The notes below the pieces were generated by a model that was given only the letters and a program-made list of their open reading frames with translations, did no database searches and had not been told where the DNA came from. Of a stretch of 64,000 bases of DNA, positions 1-8,064 are shown one piece after another (the stretch's first letter is position 1; each line of letters opens with the position of its first letter). Where the stretch lies: assembly GCA_047639555.1 (NCBI GenBank), contig JBLIOE010000001.1:124001-188000 (forward strand), given 5' to 3'. Origin of the DNA: JAJRXC01 sp047639555. GTDB lineage: Bacteria; Actinomycetota; Acidimicrobiia; Acidimicrobiales; Aldehydirespiratoraceae. A program made the translations under genes and the position numbers.

Positions 1-60
1 GGCCAGCTCAGCGGCGACCGAGATGATGTACACGGCTCGGTGAAAACGTTCGTTCTCCAT
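1..60 (-). CDS. hspR: HspR heat-shock regulator, N-terminal fragment (cut by window edge)
   Basis: Reading leftward from an ATG at 60, the 20 visible codons give MENERFHRAVYIISVAAELA. The YxISVAAELA stretch is the first helix of the MerR-like winged-helix domain of HspR, the repressor of dnaK operons in actinobacteria. It starts 2 bp after the dnaJ stop, giving the classic dnaK-grpE-dnaJ-hspR order. Only the N-terminus is in the window, so the DNA-binding and C-terminal parts cannot be checked. The call rests on the motif plus gene order. Confidence 0.85.
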   Translation of the reverse strand, partial: MENERFHRAVYIISVAAELA

Positions 61-62
61 GG

Positions 63-1166
63 TCAGACTCCCAGGTGAGCGCGTGGCGATTCGGTCGTGG
101 CATCAGCCAAGGCCAGCACCGCCGCTCGTTGTTCGTCGGATAGATCGGTGGGTACTGAGACCATCACAGTGGCGAGAAGATCGCCAGCGCCACCCTTGCC
201 GCGAAGGCGAAAGGTCTTACCCGTCGCGGTTCCCGCCGGGATACGAATGGTGACTGTGTCGGCGGAAAGGGTGGGCACCTTCACGTCGGCGCCCAACGCG
301 GCTTCGGCGAAGGTGATGGGCACTTCGATGGTGAGATCCTTGCCGGACCGACCAAACAGCGGATGGTCGGCCACGTTCACCTTGACGAAGAGATCGCCGG
401 GCAAGCCGCCGAGGCGACCGGGCCCGCCGCGACCTTTCAACCGAATCTTCTGACCGGTCTTCACGCCGGCGGGAATGCGCACCTTCACATCGCGGGGACG
501 TATTTCAACACCGATTCCTCGGCAGGTGCGGCACGGGTCGGTGATCACCGATCCACGACCGCCACACAAGGCACACGGTCGACTGGACGAGAACAGGCCT
601 TGATTTTCGTCCTGCACACCCTTGCCCTTGCAGGCACTACAGGCTTCGGGCGTTGACCCGGGCTGTGAGCCGCTGCCGGAGCAGGTGGAACAGGAGGCTT
701 CACTCGTGAGCGTGATGGTGGTTTCGAGACCGCGGACCGCATCGTCGAAGCCGAGGGTGAGGTCGGCCTCGAGGTCGGCACCTTGCTGGGCCCGCGACTG
801 CTGTTGACCGCCTCGACCACCGCGACCGCCGCGACCAAAGAGCCCGCCGAGTAGATCGCTGATGTCGTCGACTCCGACATTTCCTCCGGGGCCACCCGGG
901 CCACCGAAGCCGCCCGACCTGGGGCCCATACGGCGGACCTCGTCGTAGCGAGGTCGCTTCTCGTCATCGCCGACCACGTCGTAGGCGGAGCTGACCTTCT
1001 TGAAGCGCTCCTCGGCGGCGGCGTCTCCCGGATTGGCGTCGGGGTGTAGCTCGCGAGCGAGCTTGCGATACGCCTTCGTGATGTCTTTGGCCGAAGTCTT
1101 CGCGTCGACGCCGAGCGTCTTGTAGTAGTCGTTCTCGAACCAGTCTTTCTGCGGTTCAACACTCAT
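63..1166 (-). CDS. dnaJ: Chaperone DnaJ (Hsp40)
   Basis: This is the 367-residue co-chaperone that delivers unfolded clients to DnaK and stimulates its ATPase. The J domain lies near residues 13-78 with HPD in LHPDANPGD. A Gly/Phe-rich linker follows (around 80-120). Four zinc-binding CxxCxGxG-type repeats come next (CSTCSGSG, CSACKGKG, CALCGGRG, CRTCRGIG), then the C-terminal substrate-binding beta domains. The start is set by a near-perfect ribosome site, AAGGAGGTG, just upstream (plus-strand 1172-1180). It is third in the heat-shock operon, separated from grpE by an unusual 143-bp repeat-rich spacer, and is followed after 2 bp by hspR. Confidence 0.97.
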   Translation of the reverse strand: MSVEPQKDWFENDYYKTLGVDAKTSAKDITKAYRKLARELHPDANPGDAAAEERFKKVSSAYDVVGDDEKRPRYDEVRRMGPRSGGFGGPGGPGGNVGVDDISDLLGGLFGRGGRGGRGGQQQSRAQQGADLEADLTLGFDDAVRGLETTITLTSEASCSTCSGSGSQPGSTPEACSACKGKGVQDENQGLFSSSRPCALCGGRGSVITDPCRTCRGIGVEIRPRDVKVRIPAGVKTGQKIRLKGRGGPGRLGGLPGDLFVKVNVADHPLFGRSGKDLTIEVPITFAEAALGADVKVPTLSADTVTIRIPAGTATGKTFRLRGKGGAGDLLATVMVSVPTDLSDEQRAAVLALADATTESPRAHLGV

Positions 1167-1206
1167 GCGACACCTCCTTCGGCATTATTTGCGATGTGGA
1201 CTTTTG

Positions 1207-1233
1207 GATGTTCGGGATGTTCGGGATGTTCGG
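1207..1233. repeat. Three perfect tandem copies of a 9-bp unit
   Basis: The 9-mer GATGTTCGG is repeated three times head to tail, exactly, in the spacer between grpE and dnaJ. It sits directly beside the 37-bp duplication described next. No function is known to me; replication slippage is the simplest origin. Confidence 0.9.
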
Positions 1234-1310
1234 CGGAGCCGAACTCCGTTAGTGAGCGGAGCGAACGGCGCGGAGCCGAACTCCGGCGGCGTCAGCGGAG
1301 CGAGCGGCGC
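1234..1310. repeat. Imperfect 37-39 bp tandem duplication containing a small hairpin, grpE-dnaJ spacer
   Basis: Two adjacent copies begin at 1234 and 1271 with the identical 15-mer CGGAGCCGAACTCCG, which is itself an inverted repeat (CGGAG-N5-CTCCG). Each copy continues to a shared GCGGAGCGA(A/G)CGGCG tail; the second copy carries about 2 extra bases. The block ends at the grpE stop. In mRNA each copy could fold into a short stem, so processing or attenuation between grpE and dnaJ is possible but unproven. Confidence 0.8.
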
Positions 1311-1855
1311 TAACCCTTGACCTTGACCATGGCGGCCCGGAGCACTCGGCCGTTCCATGCGTATCCAGTGCGAAGCACCTGGGCGACGATCGCAACTTCT
1401 TGACCCTCGTCGCCAGGCTCGCTGATCGCGGCCTCGTGACGGTTGGGATCGAAGGGTTCGTTCTCATCGGAGATCAGCTCAAGGCCAGAGCCCACCAATA
1501 CACCGTGGAGCTGAGCCGCAATCGGCTCGACTCCCTCGGCGCCCTGTTGGGCTGCCGCATCGCAGGCATCGAGCACCGGCAACAACGCCTCGGCAACCCG
1601 CGAGCCGGCCTGTTTGGCCATTTCGCGGTTGCGCTTGTCGGTCTGCTTACGAAAGTTGCTGAAGTCAGCACTCACGCGTTGTAGATCAGCGAGATGCTGA
1701 TCTCGCTCGATGGTGACGGCCTCCAACGTGGCGACCAACGACTCGACCGTGAGCGGCTCGAACGAGTCGGCCGAATCGGACGCGGGGGATTCGTCCGGTT
1801 CGGCCTCGGTCTCCTCGATCTCCGCGTCGATCTCGGGCTCATCTACGTCGCTCAC
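1310..1855 (-). CDS. grpE: Nucleotide exchange factor GrpE
   Basis: This is the 181-residue co-chaperone that releases ADP from DnaK. It has an acidic N-terminal tail (roughly 1-35), then a long coiled-coil helix containing DFSNFRKQTDKRNREM, then the C-terminal beta domain with FDPNRHEAA and GYAWNGRVLRAAMVKV, all typical of the family. The GTG start overlaps the dnaK stop in a GTGA, indicating translational coupling. Length and position within the operon are normal. Confidence 0.96.
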   Translation of the reverse strand: MSDVDEPEIDAEIEETEAEPDESPASDSADSFEPLTVESLVATLEAVTIERDQHLADLQRVSADFSNFRKQTDKRNREMAKQAGSRVAEALLPVLDACDAAAQQGAEGVEPIAAQLHGVLVGSGLELISDENEPFDPNRHEAAISEPGDEGQEVAIVAQVLRTGYAWNGRVLRAAMVKVKG

Positions 1856-3690
1856 GACTTTTCGCCGTCAGCGTCGTCCTCGATGATCTCAGCGTCGACA
1901 ACTTCGTCGTCGTCGGGGGTGCCGGCCTCGGCCTCGGCTTCACGATCTTCCGCGGCCGCCGCCTCGTAAAGACGCTGGCCAAATTCCTGGCTGGCGGACA
2001 TGAGGCCTTCGGTGGCGTCCTTGATCACTTCAAGGTCGGTGCCCTCGAGCCCGGTCTTCAAGTCGGCCAGCTTGGCTTCAATGGTGGACTTCTCGTCGTC
2101 AGTGACGTTGTCGGCTTGGTCCTTGAGGAGCTTGTCCGTTTGGTACACGAGGGTGTCGGCGGTGTTGCGAATCTCCGCCTCTTCCTTTCGCGTGCGGTCT
2201 TCCTCGGCGTGGGCTTCGGCGTCCTTCACCATCTGATCGATGACGTCGTCGGAGAGCGAGCTCTGACCGGTGATGGTCATCGACTGCTCCTTGTTGGTGG
2301 CGTTGTCCTTGGCGGAGACGTGGACGATGCCGTTGGCATCGATGTCGAACACGACCTCGATCTGCGGCAAACCGCGAACGGCCGGGGGCAGGTCGACGAG
2401 CTGGAACTTGCCAAGGGTTTTGTTGTACTGGGCCATCTCACGCTCACCCTGAAGCACGTGGATCTCGACCGACGGCTGATTGTCTTCTGCCGTCGTGAAG
2501 GTTTCGCTCTTACGGGTGGGAATGGTGGTGTTGCGCTCGATCAGGGTGGTCATGACGCCGCCCTTGGTCTCGATGCCGAGTGACAGCGGAGTGACGTCGA
2601 GGAGCAGAATGTCCTTGACTTCACCCTTGAGCACGCCCGCCTGAACCGCGGCGCCAATGGCGACGACTTCATCGGGGTTCACGGTCTTGTTGGGCTCGGA
2701 ACCGGTCATCTCCTTGACGAGATCAGCAACCGCGGGCATACGAGTGGAGCCACCGACGAGGACGACGTGGTCGATCTCGCCCTTGGTGAGACCGGCGTCC
2801 TTGATGGCCTGCTCGAACGGCTTCTTGCAACGGGCGAGGAGGTCAGCGGTGAGCTCCCGGAACTTGGCTCGGGTGAGCTCGTAGTCGAGGTGGAGGGGAC
2901 CCGCATCGGTGGCGGTGATGAAGGGCAGGTTCACCTGGGTCGACTGGGTCTGGCTCAGCTCGATCTTGGCCTTCTCAGCTGCTTCCTTCAGGCGCTGGGC
3001 GGCCATTGCATCGTTACGAAGGTCGACGCCATGGTCGCCCTTGAACGAATCGGCGAGCCAGTCGATGACGGCATCGTCCCAATCGTCGCCACCAAGCTTG
3101 GTGTCGCCAGCGGTGGACTTCACTTCAAAGACACCGTCGCCGAGCTCGAGCACCGACACATCAAAGGTGCCGCCGCCGAGGTCGAACACGAGGATGGTCT
3201 GATCTTCGGTTTCTTTGTCGAGGCCGTAGGCGAGAGCAGCAGCGGTGGGCTCGTTGATAATACGAAGTACTTCGAGACCCGCGACCTGGCCGGCTTCCTG
3301 GGTGGCGGTGCGCTGGGCATCGTCGAAGTAGGCGGGAACGGTGATCACGGCCTGGGTGACGGTGTCGCCCAGGTATTCCTCGGCGTCACGCTTGAGCTTC
3401 ATCAGCGTGCGGGCCGAAATCTCTTGCGGGTTATAGCCCTTGCCGTCGATGTCGACGGTCCAGTTGGTGCCCATATGGCGCTTCACGGAACGGATCGTGC
3501 GTTCGGGGTTGGTGATGGCCTGGCGCTTGGCGACTTCACCGACGAGCACTTCGCCGTCCTTGGTGAACGCGACAACCGACGGGGTAGTGCGGGATCCCTC
3601 AGCATTGGGGATCACGACGGGATCGCCGCCCTCGAGGACGGAAACAACGGAGTTGGTAGTACCGAGATCGATACCGACTGCTTTGGCCAT
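1852..3690 (-). CDS. dnaK: Chaperone DnaK (Hsp70)
   Basis: This is the 612-residue ATP-dependent Hsp70, first gene of the heat-shock operon. The N-terminus MAKAVGIDLGTTNSVVSVL is the phosphate-1 loop of the actin-like ATPase. Further signatures are IINEPTAAALAYG, VFDLGGGTFDVSVL and VLVGGSTRMPAV, then the linker DVTPLSLGIE and the substrate-binding domain. The C-terminus is acidic. An upstream in-frame GTG/ATG extension to 3888 is open but lacks homology and would run through the operator region, so the ATG at 3690 is preferred. Expression is probably repressed by HspR. Confidence 0.98.
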   Translation of the reverse strand: MAKAVGIDLGTTNSVVSVLEGGDPVVIPNAEGSRTTPSVVAFTKDGEVLVGEVAKRQAITNPERTIRSVKRHMGTNWTVDIDGKGYNPQEISARTLMKLKRDAEEYLGDTVTQAVITVPAYFDDAQRTATQEAGQVAGLEVLRIINEPTAAALAYGLDKETEDQTILVFDLGGGTFDVSVLELGDGVFEVKSTAGDTKLGGDDWDDAVIDWLADSFKGDHGVDLRNDAMAAQRLKEAAEKAKIELSQTQSTQVNLPFITATDAGPLHLDYELTRAKFRELTADLLARCKKPFEQAIKDAGLTKGEIDHVVLVGGSTRMPAVADLVKEMTGSEPNKTVNPDEVVAIGAAVQAGVLKGEVKDILLLDVTPLSLGIETKGGVMTTLIERNTTIPTRKSETFTTAEDNQPSVEIHVLQGEREMAQYNKTLGKFQLVDLPPAVRGLPQIEVVFDIDANGIVHVSAKDNATNKEQSMTITGQSSLSDDVIDQMVKDAEAHAEEDRTRKEEAEIRNTADTLVYQTDKLLKDQADNVTDDEKSTIEAKLADLKTGLEGTDLEVIKDATEGLMSASQEFGQRLYEAAAAEDREAEAEAGTPDDDEVVDAEIIEDDADGEKS

Positions 3691-3813
3691 GTTGTGCTCA
3701 CTTTCGTTCTGCGTACGGCGCTTGTGGCGGCCGTGCGCGGTGTTTGGGGGAGATCTGGGGGGGTTCACGTAATTGAACCGGACGATACTCAGGGATATTC
3801 CCATTGACACCGA

Positions 3814-3840
3814 AAAGTTGAGTGTGAGGTCATCAACTTT
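3814..3840. promoter_or_regulatory. HAIR-like inverted repeat upstream of dnaK (candidate HspR operator)
   Basis: A perfect 8-bp inverted repeat AAAGTTGA ... TCAACTTT with an 11-bp spacer lies about 125 bp upstream of the dnaK start. Aligned to the known actinobacterial HAIR element (CTTGAGT-N7-ACTCAAG), bases 3817-3837 read GTTGAGT-N7-CATCAAC: correct spacing, 6/7 and 4/7 matches. With hspR at the end of this operon, an autoregulatory operator is likely. I could not fix a convincing -10/-35 pair. Confidence 0.6.
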
Positions 3841-3950
3841 GAAAAGGTTGCCTTTGCGGCCCCATCCCAGCGCAAGGGCGCGACCCACGGTTAACTAGCA
3901 GATCGACCCAGTTCGCGTGGCCGGACCGACGAACCATGCTCAGGAGCAAC

Positions 3951-6743
3951 ATGAAACTCAGGACCTTCTTGGCGACGGCAGCGGTCATCGCTCTCGCCGC
4001 CACAATGACGGCATCGGTCAATGCGGCGCCCGCGTCAAACGACGACATTGCCGACGCCATCTCGTTAACCGCTGGTGTCGAACAACGTTTCAGCGACATC
4101 GACGCAACCAAACAAGCAACCGAGCTTGTTTGCGGTGGCGACGACGAGACCGTCTGGTACAGCTTCACCGCCGCCACGGCCGGCGACTACGTCGCCTACG
4201 TCGAAGGGTCTGACCACGACACCGAGGTCGGCTGGAGCGATGCGCTTGCTGGTCCCAGCGTTTGCAGCGACGACGCCTTCGATTCCTACGATGCAACAAC
4301 CGCAACGCTGACACTCGCGGCCGGCGAGCAGCAATACGTTCAGGTCAGCTCGCACACCGACGGCGAGGTTGGTCGGGGAGGTGTGGGTGTGACTCGAGTC
4401 ATTCCCGCAGTCGACGACTTCGCCGATGCGACCCCACTCAGCTTCGTCAACATCAACGCGCCGAGCGCCGTGATCGCAGTGCAGCCAGCCGGAACCGAGA
4501 CAGGTGAGACCGGCGAACCCGCCGACTGCGGGGCGACGTCGATCGACTCAGAGACGATCTGGCTCAACTTTGTCTCCCAGGAGAGTGGCACCTGGATGAT
4601 CCAGTCGAAGTCTGCTGCGGCCACCGATATCGCGGTCTACACCGGCAACGCGGTAGACGACCTCACCCTCCTCAACTGCGCAACGAGTCTTCGGATCGGC
4701 GTGTTGATCGACACCGTCGCGGGCCAGAACTATCGAGTCCAAATCGGCGTCAACGGCGTCACGGCACCCATCGTCGTACGAGCCGAAAAGTCGCCGGCCC
4801 CGATGACCGCCCAGCTGGTGGACAGCGACGGCAGCGGCACCTCCACCGACGTCGGCGATCATTCGCACCTTGCATTCGTCGACGGTGAACCCGCCATTGC
4901 CTACTACGACGAAAGCAACGGCGAGCTGCGATACGCCGCTCGCACCAACGGCACATGGACCGACAAACTCGTCGACGCCAACGGCGACGGCACCTCCACC
5001 GACGTCGGCTTCAACATGAGCTTGGCGGTAAACCCCTCTGGGGATCCCGCCATTGCCTACTACGACGTCACCAACGGCGAGCTGCGATACGCCGCTCGCA
5101 CCAACGGCACATGGACCGACAAACTCGTCGACGCCAACGGCGACGGCACCTCCACCGACGTCGGCTGGGAACCGTCGCTGCTCTTCCTCGCGAACGGGAA
5201 CCCGGCCATTGCGTACAGCGACATCAGTGCGGGCGAGCTGCGTTACGCCGAACGGGTCTCGGGAACGTGGTCCGACACGCTGGTGGACGACGATGGCGAT
5301 GGCACTTCCACCGACACCGGCCTCAGCCCCGACATGGTGCAGTACTCCAATGGCGATCTCGGAGTCGGCTATGTCGATAACGAGAACTTCGCCGTGCGAT
5401 ACGCAAAACGAGTATCCGGCACATGGTCAGACGAACTCGTTTACGACCACCCCACCGCCGACTTCGTCTTCCTCAGCGGCACCGTGCTCAACAGTGACGA
5501 CCAGCCGATTGTTACGGCCAACCTGCAGGAACAGGGCAACCACATCGTCGGCCTATGGAACGGAGCGTCGTGGGATCTTGAGTTCGACGGTGGCGACCGC
5601 GACCTCGCTCAACTCGACTACAGCTGTTCTTATGCCGAGACACTGATCGACGCGAACGACGTTCTCTACATCGTCTGGACCGATTGTAATAACTCGCTCT
5701 CGATGGCGATGTCGGTCCGGGAGGCCGACGGTGACTGGCGCGTCCACGATATGACGGCCTCGATCGTCGACCCGAGCGACCCGGCCTTCGCTGGTGTCAT
5801 GGACCTGGGAAACACCTACGAGTTCGGCGCCGCGTTCGGGCCGGACGGACGTATGGCCGTCACGTTCCAGCTGTTCGAAACCCAGGACCTTTGGTACGCC
5901 GAGGACGCTCTCGTGGCGGTGCCGGGCGGCGACACCGGAGGCCCAGCCGCTTCGGACCTCTCGCTCGACGGGTCAGGCTCCTCGGATGCATGGGGATCGA
6001 TCGCCAGCTACGCCTGGTCCGCCGCGCCGGCTGGCTGCACGTTCAGCGATACTTCCATCGTCGAGCCGACGTTGCGCTGCGTGGCGCCGACCACGGGATC
6101 GGTGACGCTCACTGTCACCGACACCGACGGCTTTACCCACGCCGCATCGATGAAGGTCACTGTGACCAATGCGGAATGTGACACAACCGCCGACCCGTTC
6201 ACCGACGTTCCGGCATCGTCCTTCGCGGCGGCCGACGTGACGTGCATCTTCAACTTGGCGGTCACGACCGGTACGTCGGGAACGACATACAGCCCGGGCG
6301 ACTTCGTCACCCGCGAACAGATGGCATCGTTCTTGGCTCGCATGTACGAAGCCATCACTGGCAGTGCCGCGCCAGCCGCAGCGACGCCGTTCACCGACGT
6401 GTCCGCCACGTCGTTCGCCAAGGACGACATCGGCCGCATCTTCGGTCTCGGAATCACCACGGGCACCAGCGGCACGACGTACTCGCCAGGCGACAACGTC
6501 ACCCGGGAACAGATGGCGTCGTTCCTCGCTCGACTGTTCAACGCGATTCGTGCCGAGCAGGCCCCGATCACGGCGACGCCGTTCACCGACGTGTCCGCCA
6601 CGTCGTTCGCCAAGGACGACATCGGCCGCATCTTCGGTCTCGGCATCACCACGGGCACCAGCCCGACCACCTACGACCCCGCTGGCAACGTCACCCGGGA
6701 ACAGATGGCCGCCTTCCTGGCCCGCCTGTACCGGGCCGACTAG
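3951..6743 (+). CDS. Secreted multidomain cell-surface protein with beta-propeller-like repeats and C-terminal SLH-like repeats
   Basis: A 930-residue exported protein. The signal peptide is residues 1-25 (hydrophobic core ending SVNAAP). Two PPC-like beta domains follow (about 27-135 and 145-265, each with an ET(V/I)W motif). Next come about five 50-residue repeats around 275-480 marked by DxDGDGTSTDxG and ELRYA, probably blades of a propeller. A PKD/Ig-like domain lies near 655-735 and three SLH-like repeats near 742-930 (PFTDV...REQMASFLARL). The ATG at 3951 is chosen for the AGGAG at 3942-3946; an ATG at 3936 is also open. SLH ends usually anchor to envelope glycans. Ligand and enzymatic activity, if any, are unknown. 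Confidence 0.85.
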   Translation: MKLRTFLATAAVIALAATMTASVNAAPASNDDIADAISLTAGVEQRFSDIDATKQATELVCGGDDETVWYSFTAATAGDYVAYVEGSDHDTEVGWSDALAGPSVCSDDAFDSYDATTATLTLAAGEQQYVQVSSHTDGEVGRGGVGVTRVIPAVDDFADATPLSFVNINAPSAVIAVQPAGTETGETGEPADCGATSIDSETIWLNFVSQESGTWMIQSKSAAATDIAVYTGNAVDDLTLLNCATSLRIGVLIDTVAGQNYRVQIGVNGVTAPIVVRAEKSPAPMTAQLVDSDGSGTSTDVGDHSHLAFVDGEPAIAYYDESNGELRYAARTNGTWTDKLVDANGDGTSTDVGFNMSLAVNPSGDPAIAYYDVTNGELRYAARTNGTWTDKLVDANGDGTSTDVGWEPSLLFLANGNPAIAYSDISAGELRYAERVSGTWSDTLVDDDGDGTSTDTGLSPDMVQYSNGDLGVGYVDNENFAVRYAKRVSGTWSDELVYDHPTADFVFLSGTVLNSDDQPIVTANLQEQGNHIVGLWNGASWDLEFDGGDRDLAQLDYSCSYAETLIDANDVLYIVWTDCNNSLSMAMSVREADGDWRVHDMTASIVDPSDPAFAGVMDLGNTYEFGAAFGPDGRMAVTFQLFETQDLWYAEDALVAVPGGDTGGPAASDLSLDGSGSSDAWGSIASYAWSAAPAGCTFSDTSIVEPTLRCVAPTTGSVTLTVTDTDGFTHAASMKVTVTNAECDTTADPFTDVPASSFAAADVTCIFNLAVTTGTSGTTYSPGDFVTREQMASFLARMYEAITGSAAPAAATPFTDVSATSFAKDDIGRIFGLGITTGTSGTTYSPGDNVTREQMASFLARLFNAIRAEQAPITATPFTDVSATSFAKDDIGRIFGLGITTGTSPTTYDPAGNVTREQMAAFLARLYRAD
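4890..5166 (+). repeat. Near-identical 121-bp direct repeat, 156-bp period, in the surface-protein gene
   Basis: Bases 4890-5010 recur at 5046-5166 with only about three mismatches, an exact period of 52 codons. They encode two consecutive propeller-like repeat units (AIAYYD...NGELRYAARTNG). Nucleotide-level identity implies a recent duplication or gene conversion, since flanking repeat units have diverged at both DNA and protein level. Confidence 0.9.
6381..6662 (+). repeat. 90-bp direct repeat encoding SLH-like units, 192-bp period
   Basis: Bases 6381-6470 and 6573-6662 are almost identical (one clear mismatch) and encode the same ATPFTDVSATSFAKDDIGRI segment of SLH-like repeats two and three. 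The offset is exactly 64 codons. The first SLH unit (about 6177-6350) has diverged, so copies two and three are the younger pair. Confidence 0.9.
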
Positions 6744-6875
6744 GTCATACCCGGCTCGAGTCGAGCGCCCTTCGGGGCCTCGGCTCGACCCGAGCGGCGA
6801 GCCGGCATCTCCATCGCCCGCGAACAAATGGCCGCGTTCATCGGCCGGCTCATCAGAGCTAACGTCCCCGGGTAG
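6744..6875 (+). pseudogene. In-frame relic of a further SLH repeat after the surface-protein stop codon
   Basis: The reading frame of the surface protein continues open past its TAG (6741-6743) for 43 codons to a second TAG at 6873-6875. The end of this stretch encodes ISIAREQMAAFIGRLIRANV, matching the REQMAAFLARL end of the intact SLH units. A hairpin lies between the two. Either the protein was once longer and a nonsense mutation cut it, or this is the leftover of a repeat deletion. Occasional stop readthrough cannot be excluded. Confidence 0.75.
6755..6794. terminator. GC-rich hairpin after the surface-protein gene
   Basis: CTCGAGTCGAGC (6755-6766) pairs with GCTCGACCCGAG (6783-6794) with one mismatch. 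An inner GCCC-TTCG-GGGC stem-loop (6767-6778) and a 4-nt bulge complete it. There is no T-tract. It lies between convergent genes and may serve both strands. Confidence 0.55.
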
Positions 6876-6897
6876 AGCGCCTCTCAGGCGATCAACA

Positions 6898-7707
6898 CTA
6901 TTGGGGTGCGCCGAGGCCTTCGCCGCGGTCGGCGCCCTTCTTCAACATCTTCGAGACCATGCCCAGCGGCATGAAGTTCGAAACGAAACGGGCGGGCCCG
7001 GCCATGTTGCCGAAGACCACGCGGCGGCGATTCTTTCGGATTGCCTCGATGACCTTCTTCGCAATATCCGCAGGCGGCGTGGTCAGCAGCTCCTTGGCGC
7101 CCTCCTCGGCGGTCGTCCCCTTGACGATGTTGGTGTCGATACCGCCCGGATGCACGAGGTGGATCTGGATGTGTGAGTCGGCCAACTCCGACATGAGCAC
7201 CTCGGTGTAGCCCCGGACAGCGAACTTGGTGGCGCAGTAGTCGGCGTTGCCGGGAGCGCCGATCATGCCGAAGATGCTCGACACATTGACCAGCGCGGCC
7301 TCGTCGACCACCTGGAGCTGCGGCATGAACGCCAGCGTGCCGTGCACAACGCCGTAGAAGTTGACGGCGAACACACGCTCGTGATCCTTCACTGACATCT
7401 CTGATCCGGGGACCATCGAACCGGCGATGCCCGCATTGTTGATGACGACGTTGGCGTTGCCGAGCGAGCCGCGAGATGCATCGGCGAACTCGTTCATGCC
7501 CTCCTCGTCGGCGACATCAACCGTCGATGAGAACACGCGATCGGCGCCTTGTGATTGCAGTGCATCGACCGTCTCTTGCAGACCAACCGGATCGATATCA
7601 CAAAGGGCAAGCTTCGCTCCTTCCTTCTCGAATTCGATCGCATAGGCCCGCCCCATACCCGAGCCCGCACCGGTAATCACAACGACCTTGTCCGTGAAAC
7701 TCTTCAT
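6898..7707 (-). CDS. Short-chain dehydrogenase/reductase (SDR)
   Basis: A 269-residue classical NAD(P)-dependent SDR. The Rossmann motif TGAGSGMG is at about residues 12-19, NNAGI near 90, the catalytic Ser in VNVSSIFG near 142, and the YCATK catalytic Tyr/Lys near 155. C-terminal HPGGIDTNIVKG is the cofactor/substrate loop of acetoin-reductase-like SDRs. The C-terminal tail (MAGPARFVSNFMPLGM) may associate with membrane, suggesting a lipid or steroid-like substrate, but the substrate cannot be read from sequence. It stands alone, facing the surface-protein gene. Confidence 0.9.
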   Translation of the reverse strand: MKSFTDKVVVITGAGSGMGRAYAIEFEKEGAKLALCDIDPVGLQETVDALQSQGADRVFSSTVDVADEEGMNEFADASRGSLGNANVVINNAGIAGSMVPGSEMSVKDHERVFAVNFYGVVHGTLAFMPQLQVVDEAALVNVSSIFGMIGAPGNADYCATKFAVRGYTEVLMSELADSHIQIHLVHPGGIDTNIVKGTTAEEGAKELLTTPPADIAKKVIEAIRKNRRRVVFGNMAGPARFVSNFMPLGMVSKMLKKGADRGEGLGAPQ

Positions 7708-7778
7708 CCGGCGACGCTACCGCGCCCCGCGAGATCAATAGCGAAGCTCTCACGCCAGGCGGCTGTAAAGTCGATCGC

Positions 7779-7970
7779 ATGATCGGCATCGGCGCACTCA
7801 ACGGAATCGTCTTTATCGTCTCGATCGTCATCGTGCTCGCCGCGGTCGTGCTTGCGCTTCGCGATGGCGAACGAGTGTGGACGCTCGGAATGGCCGTCGC
7901 CACTGCCCTCTATGCACCCTTGGGTGTTGTCCTCGCGATTCTCTACGTCGGCCGCGTTCGCAGGGCGTAA
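7779..7970 (+). CDS. Small two-helix membrane protein, unknown
   Basis: 63 residues: a hydrophobic helix near 5-27 (IVFIVSIVIVLAAVVLAL), a charged turn RDGERVW, a second helix near 36-57, then a positive VGRVRRA end. This positive-inside pattern and coherent hydrophobicity support a real gene. It starts 71 bp from the divergent SDR start and ends just before the hairpin that separates it from amt. I recognise no family; no strong ribosome site is visible. Confidence 0.5.
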   Translation: MIGIGALNGIVFIVSIVIVLAAVVLALRDGERVWTLGMAVATALYAPLGVVLAILYVGRVRRA

Positions 7971-7992
7971 CAACGCGCCCTTCGGCCCAAAA

Positions 7993-8048
7993 CCCGTTCT
8001 GGCGCCACCCCTCGACCGGAAACCGGTGAAAGGTGACGCCAGAACGGG
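7993..8048. terminator. Long hairpin between convergent small-protein and amt genes
   Basis: CCCGTTCTGGCGCCACC (7993-8009) pairs with GGTGACGCCAGAACGGG (8032-8048), a 17-bp stem with one mismatch. A smaller ACCGG-AAA-CCGGT stem is nested in the loop. No T-tract follows on either side. Placement between two convergent stops suggests a bidirectional terminator. Confidence 0.7.
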
Positions 8049-8064
8049 GAGGCAGTAGAGAGAG

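Noticed and set aside
1207..1310. CRISPR-like array
   Set aside because: Units are 9 and 37 bp in direct contact without spacers; no cas genes nearby.
2767..3807. 346-codon open frame antisense to dnaK
   Set aside because: It is the complement of conserved dnaK codons in a GC-rich genome; Gly/Leu/Val/Asp-biased product with no domain and no ribosome site.
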